A stretch of 64,000 nt of DNA from Slackia faecicanis (GCF_003725295.1 NZ_QICB01000003.1:124001-188000); one strand, 5' to 3'; positions 36,301 to 46,728 are shown, counted from the stretch's first letter. The notes: generated by a model from the letters alone, not told the origin. Translations and numbers: made by a program.

Positions 36301-36306
36301 TATACT
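36301..36306 (+). promoter_or_regulatory. Candidate -10 box for tRNA-Sec
   Basis: TATACT lies 30 nt before the mature tRNA 5' end. The -35 region is weak, so the tRNA may also be transcribed from the selAB operon. Confidence 0.4.
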
Positions 36307-36336
36307 GTTGAATTCGCTGCTCGGCAGCAACCATAC

Positions 36337-36433
36337 GGAGATGAATGGGTCCTGGTGGGTCCCGCGGCCTTCAAAGCCGTTGTGAGGCGTGCAGAGCGTC
36401 TCGGGTGTGTTCGATTCGCACGCATCTCCGCCA
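36337..36433 (+). tRNA. selC: tRNA-Sec (anticodon TCA)
   Basis: The 97-nt RNA has a TCA anticodon at 36371-36373 in loop CTTCAAA, and a long variable arm (GAGGCG...CGTCTC with one G-T pair). The T loop is TTCGATT and the 3' CCA is encoded. The acceptor branch has 7 pairs, GGAGATG with CATCTCC; the usual eighth pair reads A opposite G, a mismatch. It directly follows selA-selB. Confidence 0.93.
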
Positions 36434-36444
36434 TAGAACGCCAG

Positions 36445-36476
36445 AACGCCCGCGTGTCCGCACGCGGGCGTTTTCT
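36445..36476 (+). terminator. Terminator of the sel locus
   Basis: AACGCCCGCGTG (36445-36456) and CACGCGGGCGTT (36461-36472) form a 12-bp stem with a 4-nt loop, followed by TTTTC. It lies 11 nt after tRNA-Sec. Confidence 0.92.
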
Positions 36477-36762
36477 TATGCACGAAGGTCCTGGGCATAA
36501 GGCTTGGCGGAGCTCGACGGAGGCTTGGCGGACACGTATGCCCTCGACCGCCGGCCCGACCCTTTTCATTCTCTGGCGCGGACCCCCGGGGCCGCCGCGC
36601 CCCTCCCCCGGACGGTTTCGTCGTTGCGGCGCGGCGCCCGTAACCCGGCTCGATCCCGAGGGCCCTCCATCCCGAAGCCCGCCCGAAATGCACGAAGACC
36701 CCGCCAGAGCAGGGTCTTCGTCATGCGGCGCGAAGCCGATGCAATCAATATGAGGCGAAGGC
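36477..36762. other. Gap between sel terminator and DUF1292 gene
   Basis: This stretch holds only the DUF1292 terminator at 36693-36720. The remaining 216 nt are GC-rich with short chance frames and no recognised gene or RNA. Confidence 0.6.
36693..36720 (-). terminator. Terminator of the secDF-DUF1292 operon
   Basis: CGAAGACCC (36693-36701) pairs with GGGTCTTCG (36712-36720) around a 10-nt loop, with TGCATTT following on the minus strand. It lies 43 nt after the DUF1292 stop. Confidence 0.75.
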
Positions 36763-37092
36763 CTACACGAAACGGTAGATATCCTTCGTGGCTTCGACGA
36801 ACGCGTCGTAGACTTCCTGGGCGATGGCCTCGTCCATCAGAAGCTCGAACGCGGACGGCTGGCCCTCTTCGTCAAGCTCGGTGACCTCGAGGATCAGCAC
36901 CTCGCCCGACGAGCCCGCGGGAGCGTTCTCGTCGACGGGGAAAAAGAATCCGTAACGGTGGTCGTTGTGCAGAATCAGGCCCAAGAACTCGAGCTGCTCG
37001 ATTTCGCCCTTCTCGTCCTGGAATTCGAAGACGACGCCCTCCTGGACGGGGGGTGCGAAATTCGGAGCGCTTCCCTCGCGGATTTCAGCCAT
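36763..37092 (-). CDS. DUF1292-family protein
   Basis: This 109-residue acidic protein has the DUF1292 pattern: VFEFQDEKGEIEQLEFLGLI, HNDHRYGFFFPVD, and a C-terminal EAIAQEVYDAFVEA helix. The family is widespread in Firmicutes and Coriobacteriia and has no known function. It starts 2 nt after secDF ends, so it is co-transcribed; whether it acts with the Sec system is unknown. Confidence 0.82.
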   Translation of the reverse strand: MAEIREGSAPNFAPPVQEGVVFEFQDEKGEIEQLEFLGLILHNDHRYGFFFPVDENAPAGSSGEVLILEVTELDEEGQPSAFELLMDEAIAQEVYDAFVEATKDIYRFV

Positions 37093-37094
37093 GG

Positions 37095-39647
37095 CTACTT
37101 TCCCTTCTTCTTATGGTTGGTTTCGCCGGTTTCGGCGGCCTGCGTCGCACCCTCGGCGACGACGGCCTGGCCATGCTCGGAAGCCGCAGCCTCGGCCTTG
37201 GCGGCCATGGGCAGCTTGTTCAAGAAGAAGCGCTGCACGCCCGTGCCGTACTTCTTCTGCAGCTTGGCGAACCTATCTTCGCGCGTCTTCCAGATCGCGT
37301 AAAGCGGCGTGGCGATAGCGATAGAAGAATAGCAGCCGGTCACCAGACCGATGGTCATCGCGAGCGCGAAGTCCTTCAGCGTCTCGCCGCCGAATAGCAA
37401 CATGGCCACGACGGGGATAAGCGACGTGATCGAGGTGTTGAGCGAACGGATGAGCACCTCGTTGACCGAATGGTTCGCCATGCTCATGAACGTGCACTTC
37501 ACCGAATCGGACTTCATGTTCTCGTTGATGCGGTGGAACACGACCACCGTGTCGTAGAGCGAATAGCCCAAGATGGTCAGCAGCGCGGCGATGGTGTTCG
37601 GGGTCACCTCGTGGCCCAGAATCGCGTACACGCCGAAGACGATCACCAAGTCGTGCAGCAGCGCGACGACGGCGGTGACGCCCATCTTGTAATCGCGGAA
37701 ACGGATCGAGATGTAGCCGATGATCAGCACCAGCGACACCACGAACGCGAGGATGGAGCTCTGGATGACCGAAGCGCCCCAGTCGGGACCGATCGTGGTC
37801 ACCTCGAAGCCGCTCGTGGACCAGCCGAAGGTGTCGGCGACGTCGTTGGCCACGGCCGTGGCGTCTTCGGCCGACGTGGAGGTCGTGCGCACGAGGAAGC
37901 CTTCCTCGCCGTCGGTGACGGTGGTCTGAACCACGGCGTCGGGCTCGCCCGCCTCACCGAAGGCATCGCGAACCTGTTCGATCGACACGTCGCCCGTATC
38001 GTGGAACGCGATGGACGTGCCGCCGATGAACTCGATGCCGAAGTTGATGCCGCGCACACCCACGATGATGGCGATGGCCGCCACCACGATGCATGCCGCG
38101 GTGAGGAAGTACTTGCGCAGGCCCAGGATGTCGAAGTCGCGCTTGATGAAGCGGCCGCGCAGCTTCTCGCCCTCGGCGAGCTGCTTTTCGCCGTCGAAAT
38201 ACGGCGCGGCGTTCTGCGAGTCGGACACGCCCCAGAAGCCAGGGTGCTTCGCAATGGCGCGCGGGGCGAGCAGGCGGATCAGCGGAGCCTTGAACAGCAG
38301 CATCATGGCGATGTCGCACAGGATGCCCAGCGCCAGCGTCAGGCCGAAGCCCTTGACCGACGCGCTGGCCAGAAGGAACAGCGTCAGCGCGGAGACCAGG
38401 GTGACCAGGTCGGCGTCGATCGACGTCATGATGCCGTGGCGCACGCCCGTCTTCGACGCGGCGCGGACGCTGCGGCCCATGCGGATTTCCTCGCGGAAAC
38501 GCTCGAGGGTCAAAATGGACGAGTCGGCCGCCATGCCGATGGTGAGCACGATGCCGGCGATGCCCGCAAGCGACAGGCTGAACAGCCCGAAGTGCGAAAG
38601 CGTGGCCAGAATGCCCAGGTACAGCGCAGCGAACACAGCCATGGCAGCAGCCGTGATGAAGCCGAGGCCATGGTAGAACAGCAGCAGATACAGCATGACG
38701 AGAGCAAGGCCGATGCCCGCGACGAGCACGCCGGAAGCCAACGCGTCCTGACCGAGGGTAGGACCGACCGTCTGGCTCTGCGCGAACTCGAAGCTCACCG
38801 GCAGCGAGCCGGACTCGAGCACGGTCTGCATGCTCTTGGCCTCGTCGAGCGTGTAGCCGCCCGTGATCGAGACGTCGCCGTTGGGAATTTCGCCCTGCAC
38901 GGCGGGAGCGGACTGCACCACGCCGTCGAGAATGATCACGATCTGGCCCTTGGTGGGAGCGAGCTCCTTAGTGGCCTGGGCGAAGGCGGATGCGCCCTCG
39001 GAGTCGAGCTTCAGATTGACCGCGTAGTCGGTCGAGGCCTCGCTGGCCTGGCCCACCGTGACGCGCTCGATGTCGTCGCCCGTGACGATCGGCGTGTAGG
39101 TGCCCTCATCGACATGCAGCGTCAGCTTCTGCTCGCTGGTGGGGAACCTGTTGCCCATGGCGTCGGTGACGCTTTCCTGTTCCATGTACTGGCCGGTCTC
39201 GATCTTGGTGCGCACCGCTTCGTCGGTGAACGAATCGAGGCGGGCGAACTCGAGCTTGCCGGTCTTGCCGATGGTAGCAAGCGCCTCTTCGGTGTCGGAC
39301 AGGCCGGGAATCTGCACCAGCACCTGATCGGTGCTCTGCAAAGCGACGGTAGCCTCGGACGCGCCGAGCGAGTTCACGCGGCTTTCGATGATGGCGCGCG
39401 ATTTCTCCATGTCCTCGGCGGACACGGCGGCGCCATCTTCGCCCTTCGCGGTAAGGACCACCGACAAACCGCCCTGGATGTCGAGACCCTGGTTGATCTT
39501 CTCTTGCGGGGGCGTGAACATGAACACCGAGCCCACGACGAGCAACGTGGTGACGATAAGCAGCCACACGTTGCGTCGATTCACATGCTGCGATGTTTTC
39601 CTCCGCTTCTTCGATGAGCTCGAAGAGCCCGGGTTGGAAGGCTTCAT
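37095..39647 (-). CDS. secDF: Fused protein-export membrane protein SecDF
   Basis: The 850-residue protein joins SecD (GLDIQGGLSVVLTA near residue 54, P1 domain, six helices) and SecF (GINFGIEFIGGTS near 530, YSLYDTVVVFHRINEN near 695). It uses the proton gradient to pull exported proteins through SecYEG. Fusion is known in several Gram-positive groups. The C-terminus has a charged Ala/Glu-rich tail. GAGGGAG precedes the ATG. It is followed by a DUF1292 gene. Confidence 0.95.
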   Translation of the reverse strand: MKPSNPGSSSSSKKRRKTSQHVNRRNVWLLIVTTLLVVGSVFMFTPPQEKINQGLDIQGGLSVVLTAKGEDGAAVSAEDMEKSRAIIESRVNSLGASEATVALQSTDQVLVQIPGLSDTEEALATIGKTGKLEFARLDSFTDEAVRTKIETGQYMEQESVTDAMGNRFPTSEQKLTLHVDEGTYTPIVTGDDIERVTVGQASEASTDYAVNLKLDSEGASAFAQATKELAPTKGQIVIILDGVVQSAPAVQGEIPNGDVSITGGYTLDEAKSMQTVLESGSLPVSFEFAQSQTVGPTLGQDALASGVLVAGIGLALVMLYLLLFYHGLGFITAAAMAVFAALYLGILATLSHFGLFSLSLAGIAGIVLTIGMAADSSILTLERFREEIRMGRSVRAASKTGVRHGIMTSIDADLVTLVSALTLFLLASASVKGFGLTLALGILCDIAMMLLFKAPLIRLLAPRAIAKHPGFWGVSDSQNAAPYFDGEKQLAEGEKLRGRFIKRDFDILGLRKYFLTAACIVVAAIAIIVGVRGINFGIEFIGGTSIAFHDTGDVSIEQVRDAFGEAGEPDAVVQTTVTDGEEGFLVRTTSTSAEDATAVANDVADTFGWSTSGFEVTTIGPDWGASVIQSSILAFVVSLVLIIGYISIRFRDYKMGVTAVVALLHDLVIVFGVYAILGHEVTPNTIAALLTILGYSLYDTVVVFHRINENMKSDSVKCTFMSMANHSVNEVLIRSLNTSITSLIPVVAMLLFGGETLKDFALAMTIGLVTGCYSSIAIATPLYAIWKTREDRFAKLQKKYGTGVQRFFLNKLPMAAKAEAAASEHGQAVVAEGATQAAETGETNHKKKGK

Positions 39648-39716
39648 AATCTCCCTCTACTGTCGCCTTGCGCGACGGTGCCCCATGCATCGCCGCAATG
39701 TACGTATAACCTCGCT

Positions 39717-39748
39717 ATTGTGCCACAAAAGACCCGATGGATTCCATC
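39717..39748 (-). promoter_or_regulatory. Candidate secDF promoter with palindrome
   Basis: CACAAT on the minus strand (39717-39722) is a possible -10. Upstream, GATGGA-T-TCCATC (39736-39748) is a 13-bp palindrome overlapping the expected -35. The rest of the 39648-39928 gap shows no gene. Confidence 0.3.
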
Positions 39749-39928
39749 GTTTCGCACGAGGCCGAATGTTAGCCAAGGGCTACCGCGCCGCAAGGCAAGC
39801 AGGACATGCCGGTTTGCGCTCGGTTTTCGGGTTCCCCGAGCAGGCAACGCGAATTCCCGATACCTCCGGACGGACGAGGCGAACCCACGCAACTACCGCC
39901 CTATAGCCCTCGCCGTGCCTGCAGAACG

Positions 39929-39958
39929 CAAAAAAGAAGCCCTCGAACGAGGGCTTCT
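39929..39958 (-). terminator. Terminator after the two tRNA genes
   Basis: On the minus strand AGAAGCCCTC-GTTC-GAGGGCTTCT is followed by TTTTTTGC, 10 nt after tRNA-Glu. This is a classical strong terminator. Confidence 0.93.
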
Positions 39959-39967
39959 GAAGATTCG

Positions 39968-40044
39968 TGGTAGCCTGGAGGGGATTCGAACCCCCGATCT
40001 TCGCCTTGAGAGGGCGATGTCCTAAACCGCTAGACGACCAGGCC
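39968..40044 (-). tRNA. tRNA-Glu (anticodon CTC)
   Basis: A full cloverleaf: acceptor GGCCTGG with CCAGGCT, anticodon stem TCGCC/GGCGA with loop CTCTCAA (anticodon at 40008-40010), T loop TTCGAAT and encoded CCA. It is transcribed with tRNA-Gln 22 nt upstream. Confidence 0.95.
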
Positions 40045-40066
40045 ATATGCTTTGCGCTGAACGAAA

Positions 40067-40140
40067 TGGCTGGGGTGGAAGGAGTCGAACCCTCACATAC
40101 GGCACCAGAAACCGCTGTCCTGCCATTAGACGACACCCCA
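40067..40140 (-). tRNA. tRNA-Gln (anticodon CTG)
   Basis: Acceptor TGGGGTG pairs with CACCCCA, the anticodon loop TTCTGGT carries CTG (40106-40108), the T loop is TTCGACT and CCA is encoded. It is the first gene after a strong promoter. Confidence 0.95.
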
Positions 40141-40170
40141 GTGCGTATCGCATTTCAAGCGCAGGACAGA

Positions 40171-40199
40171 ATAATACCGACCTCCCCCTGTTTCGTCAA
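40171..40199 (-). promoter_or_regulatory. Promoter of the tRNA-Gln/tRNA-Glu unit
   Basis: TTGACG (40194-40199), a 17-bp spacer and TATTAT (40171-40176) on the minus strand give a near-consensus promoter 31 nt before tRNA-Gln. The -35 overlaps an AT-rich inverted repeat (TTCGTC/GACGAA, 40192-40227) that may end tgt. Confidence 0.85.
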
Positions 40200-40238
40200 C
40201 ATCTTTTTTGAAAAAAATTTCGACGAAGCCGGATCGAC

Positions 40239-41570
<1,332 letters not shown>

Positions 41571-41585
41571 TCAGAGCGGCGGAAT

Positions 41586-42671
41586 CTAATGAATGAGCAT
41601 CGCGTCGCCGAAGCTCAACATGCGGTAGTCGTTTTCGATCGCATGCTTATAGGCCGCCATGATGTTCTCGCGCGTGGAAAACGCGCTCACGAGCATCATG
41701 AGCGTGGAGCGCGGCACATGGAAGTTCGTAATCAGCGCATCCACCACGCCGAACTCGTAGCCGGGAAGGATGTAGAGGCTCGTGGCCTCGCGGTCGCGGG
41801 CGCGCATGCGGCCCAGTTCGCGGTCGTAGGCGCTCTCAAGCGAACGCACGCTCGTGGTGCCCACGGCGATCACGCGGTTGCCGCGCGCATGGGCGGCGTC
41901 GCACGCGTCGATCACGTCCTGGCTCACGGTGTAGAACTCGGTATGGATGGTGTGCTTCTCGGGGTCGTCCTCATCGACCACGCGGAAGGTGTCCAGGCCC
42001 ACCTCCAGCTCGACGGTACGCCATTCGACGCCCTTCTCGCGCAGGCGCTCGATCAGCTCGGGCGTGAAATGCAGGCCTGCCGTGGGAGCCGCAGCGCTTT
42101 TCTCCTCGCGCGAGAACACGGTCTGATACATCTCCTCGTCGCCCGCATAGCCCTTGATGTAGGGCGGAAGCGGCGTGTGGCCCACCGCATGCAAGGCAGC
42201 ATCGAGCGAATCGAGCGGCGTGGTCAGACGCACCAGGCGCTCTCCCCTGCCCTCGTCGGCGCCCCAGCCGATGACCTCGGCCGACAGCGCCACATTGCCT
42301 TCGGCGTCAGTGAAATCGACCACCGCGCCGCTACCGGGCTTCAGGCGCTTGCCGGGACGCACGAGCACTTCCCAGATCGCGGAGGAATCGGTCTTGGGCT
42401 CCACGTCGAAGCGCTCGCGCAGCAAGAACACCTCGGCCGCGCCGCCCGTGCCGCGCTTGGCGCCCAGGAGACGGGCGGGAAGCACGCGCGTGTCGTTGGC
42501 GACCAGCACGTCGCCCGGCTGCAGGTAGTCGTAGATGTCGCGGAAAATGCGATCCTCGATGGCTCCCGTCGCGCGGTCCATCGCGAGCATCTTGCAGGCG
42601 TCGCGCACGGGCGCGGGCTCCTGGGCGATGCAGCGTTCGGGAAGTTCGTAATCGAAATCGTCGGTTCTCAT
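41586..42671 (-). CDS. queA: S-adenosylmethionine:tRNA ribosyltransferase-isomerase
   Basis: The 361-residue protein starts MRTDDFDYELPERCIAQEP, the QueA N-terminus, and has VANDTRVLPARL and AAPTAGLHFTPEL in the conserved core. It builds the epoxycyclopentane ring of queuosine on tRNA using the ribosyl group of S-adenosylmethionine. The ribosome site is weak (GAAAGC). It lies between queH and tgt, each separated by 140-200 nt, so separate promoters are possible. Confidence 0.96.
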   Translation of the reverse strand: MRTDDFDYELPERCIAQEPAPVRDACKMLAMDRATGAIEDRIFRDIYDYLQPGDVLVANDTRVLPARLLGAKRGTGGAAEVFLLRERFDVEPKTDSSAIWEVLVRPGKRLKPGSGAVVDFTDAEGNVALSAEVIGWGADEGRGERLVRLTTPLDSLDAALHAVGHTPLPPYIKGYAGDEEMYQTVFSREEKSAAAPTAGLHFTPELIERLREKGVEWRTVELEVGLDTFRVVDEDDPEKHTIHTEFYTVSQDVIDACDAAHARGNRVIAVGTTSVRSLESAYDRELGRMRARDREATSLYILPGYEFGVVDALITNFHVPRSTLMMLVSAFSTRENIMAAYKHAIENDYRMLSFGDAMLIH

Positions 42672-42813
42672 GGTTTGCTTTCGCCATTCGTCGGCGGCGT
42701 CGATACCCGCACGCGTCCCATTCGAACGGGACGCCTGGCCCGCTCCCCCGTTGCCGGGCGGCGAACCCGTTCGCCCTGCGGCCATCGCGGGCGAGCGGCG
42801 GTTCGACGGGCGG

Positions 42814-43548
42814 CTATTCGGCCGCCTGCCTCTTGGCTTCCTCCTTCATCTTCTTCAACAGCGCGCGCTGGCGCTGGCGTTTCTCGTTATAGGCCTGCTT
42901 CTCGGCCCTGTTTCGGGCGCGCTCGGCCTCTTCCGCAGCGCGGCGCGGCGCCTCGGCGGCCTCCTTAGCGGCCTTAGCGGCCGCGCGTTCGGCCTTGCGC
43001 TGCTCGCGCTCTTCAGCCGCCTCCACCTTGGAAAACGCGCATCCGCAGTAGTTCTGGCGATACATTCCCAACGCCTTGCTCCTTCTGGTGGCCTCGGGAT
43101 ACTGTTCGCGGAAATCCTGGAACACAGGCTCGAGCGCGTACGGCGCGCACGCGACGGCGAGCTCTTCGCCGATTTCGTCGATATATTGGTAAGGGCTCAC
43201 GGAAAGCGTGGTGGCAAGCCCTTCGAAGCCGTGCTCGGCGGCATAGCGGGCGGCCTCTTCGAGGCGCAGGCGATAGCAGGCACGGCAGCGGTCGGGGCGC
43301 GCATCGGGGTCGGTTCCGTACACGCCCGCGGCATTCGCCCACGCCTGGGGTTCGTACGGCCCCTCCACCACGGCGATGCCCTGGCTTTCGGCGAATTCGA
43401 GCATCGTCTGAAGACGGCGGTCGTATTCCGCCGCAGGATGGATGTTGGAATTCATATAGGCGATCGTGATGTCGTGGCCCGCCTCGAGCAGCAGGCGCAA
43501 CGGCTCGAGCGAGCACGGCCCGCAGCATGCATGCAACAGCAGCTTCAC
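42814..43548 (-). CDS. queH: Epoxyqueuosine reductase QueH
   Basis: The 244-residue protein matches the QueH (former DUF208) family. HACCGPCS lies at residues 6-13, CRACYRLRLEE follows near 88-98 and YCGC near 167-170, which supply [4Fe-4S] and metal ligands. It reduces epoxyqueuosine to queuosine, replacing the unrelated QueG. Residues 177-244 form an Ala/Arg/Glu-rich coiled extension not needed for the fold. The start is a GTG preceded by AGAGGAG. Confidence 0.93.
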   Translation of the reverse strand: MKLLLHACCGPCSLEPLRLLLEAGHDITIAYMNSNIHPAAEYDRRLQTMLEFAESQGIAVVEGPYEPQAWANAAGVYGTDPDARPDRCRACYRLRLEEAARYAAEHGFEGLATTLSVSPYQYIDEIGEELAVACAPYALEPVFQDFREQYPEATRRSKALGMYRQNYCGCAFSKVEAAEEREQRKAERAAAKAAKEAAEAPRRAAEEAERARNRAEKQAYNEKRQRQRALLKKMKEEAKRQAAE

Positions 43549-43795
43549 GTGCGTTTCTCCTCTCTCGGCGGCCTTCGACAGACCGAAGGCGAAGCGGCGC
43601 GCAAGAACGGCGGCTTACGCCGCAGGCGGCCCGCCGAGCTCGAAGACAAGGCGGCCGAGACCCTTTCGGCATGCTCTGTCAAATCGAAGCCGGGAAGCGA
43701 TCACCGGCCCCGACGCATACCGAACGTCCATAAAACTGCACTATACTACCATGCTGTTTTACCGAGTCCGCATCCTTCAGAAAAGGACGATACGC

Positions 43796-44530
43796 ATGCA
43801 CACCACGCGCCCCTACTCCGCCGTCTTCTTCGACCTCGACGGCACGCTGCTTCCGATCGACACCCACGCCTTCATGGAGGCCTACACGGTTTCACTCGGA
43901 GAATTCGCCCACGACCAGGGACTCGATGCACGCGCCGTGATGGGCGCCCTGCTTGCAGGCGTCAAAGCCATGGCGTCCAACGACGGATCGCAGACCAACC
44001 ACGACCTGTTCTGGAGCACCTTCGAGACAGTCACGGGCCTTGATGCGGAAAAAACCGAGACCCTATTCGACGCCTATTACGAAGGCCCCTTTAACAAGGT
44101 GGCCGAGCTGGCCCAGCCCGACCCTGCGGCGGCGCGGGCAATCGCTGCACTGAAGGCGAAGGGATACGACTTGGCCGTGACCACTATGCCCATGTTTCCC
44201 CTGAAGGCCGTCCACGCAAGGATCGGCTGGGCGGGGCTCGACCCGAACGACTTCATGTTCGTGACCGACTACGCCAGCGCCACGTCGGCCAAGCCGCACG
44301 TGTCTTATTACGAAGAAGCCATGCGCCGCGCCGGCGTTGAGGCGGCCGACGTGCTCATGGTAGGCAACAACACGCTCGAAGACGGCGCGGCGTTCGAGGC
44401 CGGCGCGGATATCTATTTCGTCACCGACCACCTGATCGAAGGCGAAGGCGGGCTCGACGTCGCCGAGCACAAACACGGCACGCTCGAGGAATTCGCCCGT
44501 TTCTGCGAAGAGCTTCCAAACCGCGCGTAG
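43796..44530 (+). CDS. HAD-superfamily hydrolase
   Basis: The 244-residue protein has HAD motif I (VFFDLDGTLLP, about 10-20), motif II (AVTTMPMFP) and a late motif (MVGNNTLEDGAAFEAG). It is probably a small-molecule phosphatase; the cap is helical. AAAAGGA precedes the ATG; an earlier open frame is excluded. TATACT at 43742-43747 is a possible -10 box. It is divergent from queH. Confidence 0.85.
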   Translation: MHTTRPYSAVFFDLDGTLLPIDTHAFMEAYTVSLGEFAHDQGLDARAVMGALLAGVKAMASNDGSQTNHDLFWSTFETVTGLDAEKTETLFDAYYEGPFNKVAELAQPDPAAARAIAALKAKGYDLAVTTMPMFPLKAVHARIGWAGLDPNDFMFVTDYASATSAKPHVSYYEEAMRRAGVEAADVLMVGNNTLEDGAAFEAGADIYFVTDHLIEGEGGLDVAEHKHGTLEEFARFCEELPNRA

Positions 44531-44597
44531 CAACCGACCGCACGTCCCTTCGTCATCCACGAGACGCCGAAGGGACGCAAAAGCGGCCCCCTGAAAT

Positions 44598-44626
44598 GCA
44601 AAAAGGAGGCAATGCCTCCTTTTTGC
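44598..44626. terminator. Bidirectional terminator between HAD gene and csp
   Basis: GCAAAAAGGAGGCA pairs with TGCCTCCTTTTTGC, giving a 14-bp stem with T-rich arms on both strands. It ends the HAD transcript and probably the converging csp transcript. Confidence 0.88.
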
Positions 44627-44687
44627 GATCAACACGCCCCATGCGAGGCGATCGGCTTCGATTCGTGCGGCTCTGTCGCGTCAGGCG

Positions 44688-44891
44688 TTACAGCTTGACG
44701 ACGTTGCTTGCCTGCTTCTTGCCGTTCTGACCCTCGGTGACCTCGAAGGACACGCGCGCGCCCTCGTCGAGGGTCTTATAGCCGTCCATCTTGATCTCCG
44801 AGAAATGCACGAACAGATCTTCACCGTCCTCCTGGGAGATGAATCCGTAACCTTTCTCGGCATTGAACCACTTGACAGTTCCTTCAGCCAT
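44688..44891 (-). CDS. Cold-shock protein, CspA family
   Basis: The 67-residue OB-fold protein starts [20 protein letters not shown] with RNP1 KGYGFI and RNP2 VHFSEI. It binds single-stranded RNA or DNA and melts RNA structure. The ATG at 44891 follows AGAGG; a 42-codon upstream extension is spurious. The 5' region up to 45113 is long, as usual for csp genes, and contains two hairpins. Confidence 0.95.
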   Translation of the reverse strand: MAEGTVKWFNAEKGYGFISQEDGEDLFVHFSEIKMDGYKTLDEGARVSFEVTEGQNGKKQASNVVKL

Positions 44892-44906
44892 TTTCGGCCT
44901 CTTTCC

Positions 44907-44925
44907 CTTCTCTCGAAAAGAGAAG
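44907..44925 (-). promoter_or_regulatory. Hairpin in the csp 5' leader
   Basis: On the minus strand CTTCTCT pairs with AGAGAAG over a 5-nt loop, ending 16 nt before the ATG, next to the purine-rich ribosome site. A second stem (CGTCGTCC/GGACGACG) lies farther upstream near 44985-45001. Such leaders often give temperature control; this is inferred. Confidence 0.45.
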
Positions 44926-45113
44926 TTAACGCCCCGGCATTCGACCGGGTTAACCCATCCCACCCTATGATGGGACCATACAGACGTCGTCCAGGACGAC
45001 GGTTCACAGCCTATCACCTTTTGGGGCGGGAAATACCGAGCAAGGACAAGCCGCAGGGTTTTTCCCGTATCGCCGCAAGAAATACAGAACCGGGGAAAAC
45101 GTAAAGCGAAATC

Positions 45114-45536
45114 CTAGTATTCACCCTCGCCGAAACCGTCTTCTGCGAGCAATTCATCGAAGTCTTCTTCGCAGGGAATATCGTCGGGGCCGGGCGCTGA
45201 AACGCCGCAGGCGGCCGCGAAGGCGCATGCCTGGTCATAGCGAAGCCGTGCCGTGTCGTGACAGCCGGCCTCGCGCAGATAATGGGCCTCGAGCGCCATG
45301 GTGTAGACCACGTAGGCCGCGATGCGCGGGTCGGCGATCGAAATCTGCGCCACCGAAGCGAAGCTTTCGGGCGCAAGCCCCAAAAGCACCTCGGCATCCA
45401 TATCGAGCGCGCGGGAAAGGGCGTCCTCGAGCGAGTCGGCCGCTTCTTTCGGGTTGCGCTTCTCTCGGTCCATACTGCGCTTGATGCCGTCGACGAACTG
45501 CATGATCAGACGCATCAGATAATCTTGCTGCAACAT
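45114..45536 (-). CDS. DUF6483-family protein
   Basis: The 140-residue protein starts [18 protein letters not shown], the N-terminal helix pattern of DUF6483. The rest is predicted all-helical and acidic at its C-terminus. No function is known. Its ATG overlaps the ruvB stop by one base (TGATG), so it is translated with ruvB and may be linked with recombination, though this is only context. Confidence 0.75.
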   Translation of the reverse strand: MLQQDYLMRLIMQFVDGIKRSMDREKRNPKEAADSLEDALSRALDMDAEVLLGLAPESFASVAQISIADPRIAAYVVYTMALEAHYLREAGCHDTARLRYDQACAFAAACGVSAPGPDDIPCEEDFDELLAEDGFGEGEY

Positions 45537-46591
45537 CAGCTGCGTTTCACCCCCACATGGTCGAATGCACGATCGGTTGCCTGGCGGCCTTTTGGCGTAC
45601 GCATGATCAGGCCTTGCTGGATCAGATAAGGCTCGTACACGTCTTCCACCGTGTCGGGATCTTCCGCCAAGGCCGACGCGAGCGTAGACAGGCCCACCGG
45701 CCTTCCGCCGAACGACACGCACAAAAGCTCGAGAATCTTGTTATCCAGGGCGTCGAGCCCCAAAGAATCGACCTCGAAAAAGCTCAGCGCGCGGGCGGCG
45801 GTATCTTCGTCGATATCGCCCGTGCCGCGCACCTGGGCCCAGTCGCGCACGCGCTTGAGCAAGCGGTTGGCCAGACGCGGCGTTCCGCGGCTGCGGCGCG
45901 CGATTTCAAGCGCGCCTTCTTCGTCCACATGCACGTCCAAGATGCCCGCCGATCGTTTCACGATCGAAGAAAGCTCTTCGGGCGTGTAGTAGTCGAGCCT
46001 GAACACGATGCCGAAGCGGTCGCGCAAAGGACCCGTCAAAAGCCCGGTGCGCGTGGTGGCGCCGACCAGCGTGAATTTAGGCAGGTCGAGCCTGATGCTG
46101 CGCGCCGCAGGGCCTTTGCCCACCACGATGTCGAGCACGTAATCTTCCAGGGCAGGATACAAGACCTCTTCGACCTGGCGGTTCAGACGGTGGATTTCGT
46201 CGATGAACAGCACGTCGCCGTCTTCGAGATTGGTCAGGATCGCCGCAAGATCGCCCGGACGCGCGATGGCAGGGCCGCTCGTGGTGCGGATATTCGCGCC
46301 CAGCTCGTTGGCCACCACGGCCGCCAGCGTTGTTTTGCCCAGGCCCGGAGGGCCGCTGAACAGCACATGGTCCATACACTCGCAACGCTGGCGCGCGGCC
46401 TCGATCAGAATGGACAGGCTGTCTTTCACGCGCGTCTGACCCAGATAATCTTCCAGGCGCTTCGGGCGCAGGGAGCGGTCGAGCGCCAGGTCGTCCTCGA
46501 TCAGCTCGGTGGCCACCATGCGTTCGCCCGACGCACGCGAGCTTGCGCCCGCATCGAACACCATGCCTTCTATTTCGATATCGTTGCCCAT
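45536..46591 (-). CDS. ruvB: Holliday junction branch-migration ATPase RuvB
   Basis: The 351-residue AAA+ motor has Walker [10 protein letters not shown], Walker [11 protein letters not shown], sensor ATTRTGLL and the C-terminal winged helix. It drives branch migration with RuvA. The ATG at 46591 has AAGGA 4 nt upstream; an in-frame GTG 12 nt earlier is too close to a ribosome site. It is third in ruvC-ruvA-ruvB-DUF6483. Confidence 0.96.
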   Translation of the reverse strand: MGNDIEIEGMVFDAGASSRASGERMVATELIEDDLALDRSLRPKRLEDYLGQTRVKDSLSILIEAARQRCECMDHVLFSGPPGLGKTTLAAVVANELGANIRTTSGPAIARPGDLAAILTNLEDGDVLFIDEIHRLNRQVEEVLYPALEDYVLDIVVGKGPAARSIRLDLPKFTLVGATTRTGLLTGPLRDRFGIVFRLDYYTPEELSSIVKRSAGILDVHVDEEGALEIARRSRGTPRLANRLLKRVRDWAQVRGTGDIDEDTAARALSFFEVDSLGLDALDNKILELLCVSFGGRPVGLSTLASALAEDPDTVEDVYEPYLIQQGLIMRTPKGRQATDRAFDHVGVKRS

Positions 46592-46728
46592 AAATTCCTT
46601 CACGCCTTACCTCTGCCGCCCGCGCGGCCTTGCCCTGTCGGCGCGCGATGGCGCCTGCGCTTCCTCGACGCGGCGACGCGCCTTGCGCATATCGCGAAAC
46701 CGATGCCCGCTTCGCCGCGGAGACGCTC

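Noticed and set aside
33662-36334. Long leftward frame opposite selA and selB
   Set aside because: Low-complexity Arg/Ala sequence; selA and selB on the plus strand carry all expected motifs.
36477-36692. Possible small gene or RNA after tRNA-Sec
   Set aside because: Only GC-rich chance frames; no promoter, structure or conserved motif seen.
45537-45722. Upstream extension of the DUF6483 protein
   Set aside because: It overlaps ruvB out of frame and has an antisense-like composition; the ATG at 45536 starts the family domain.
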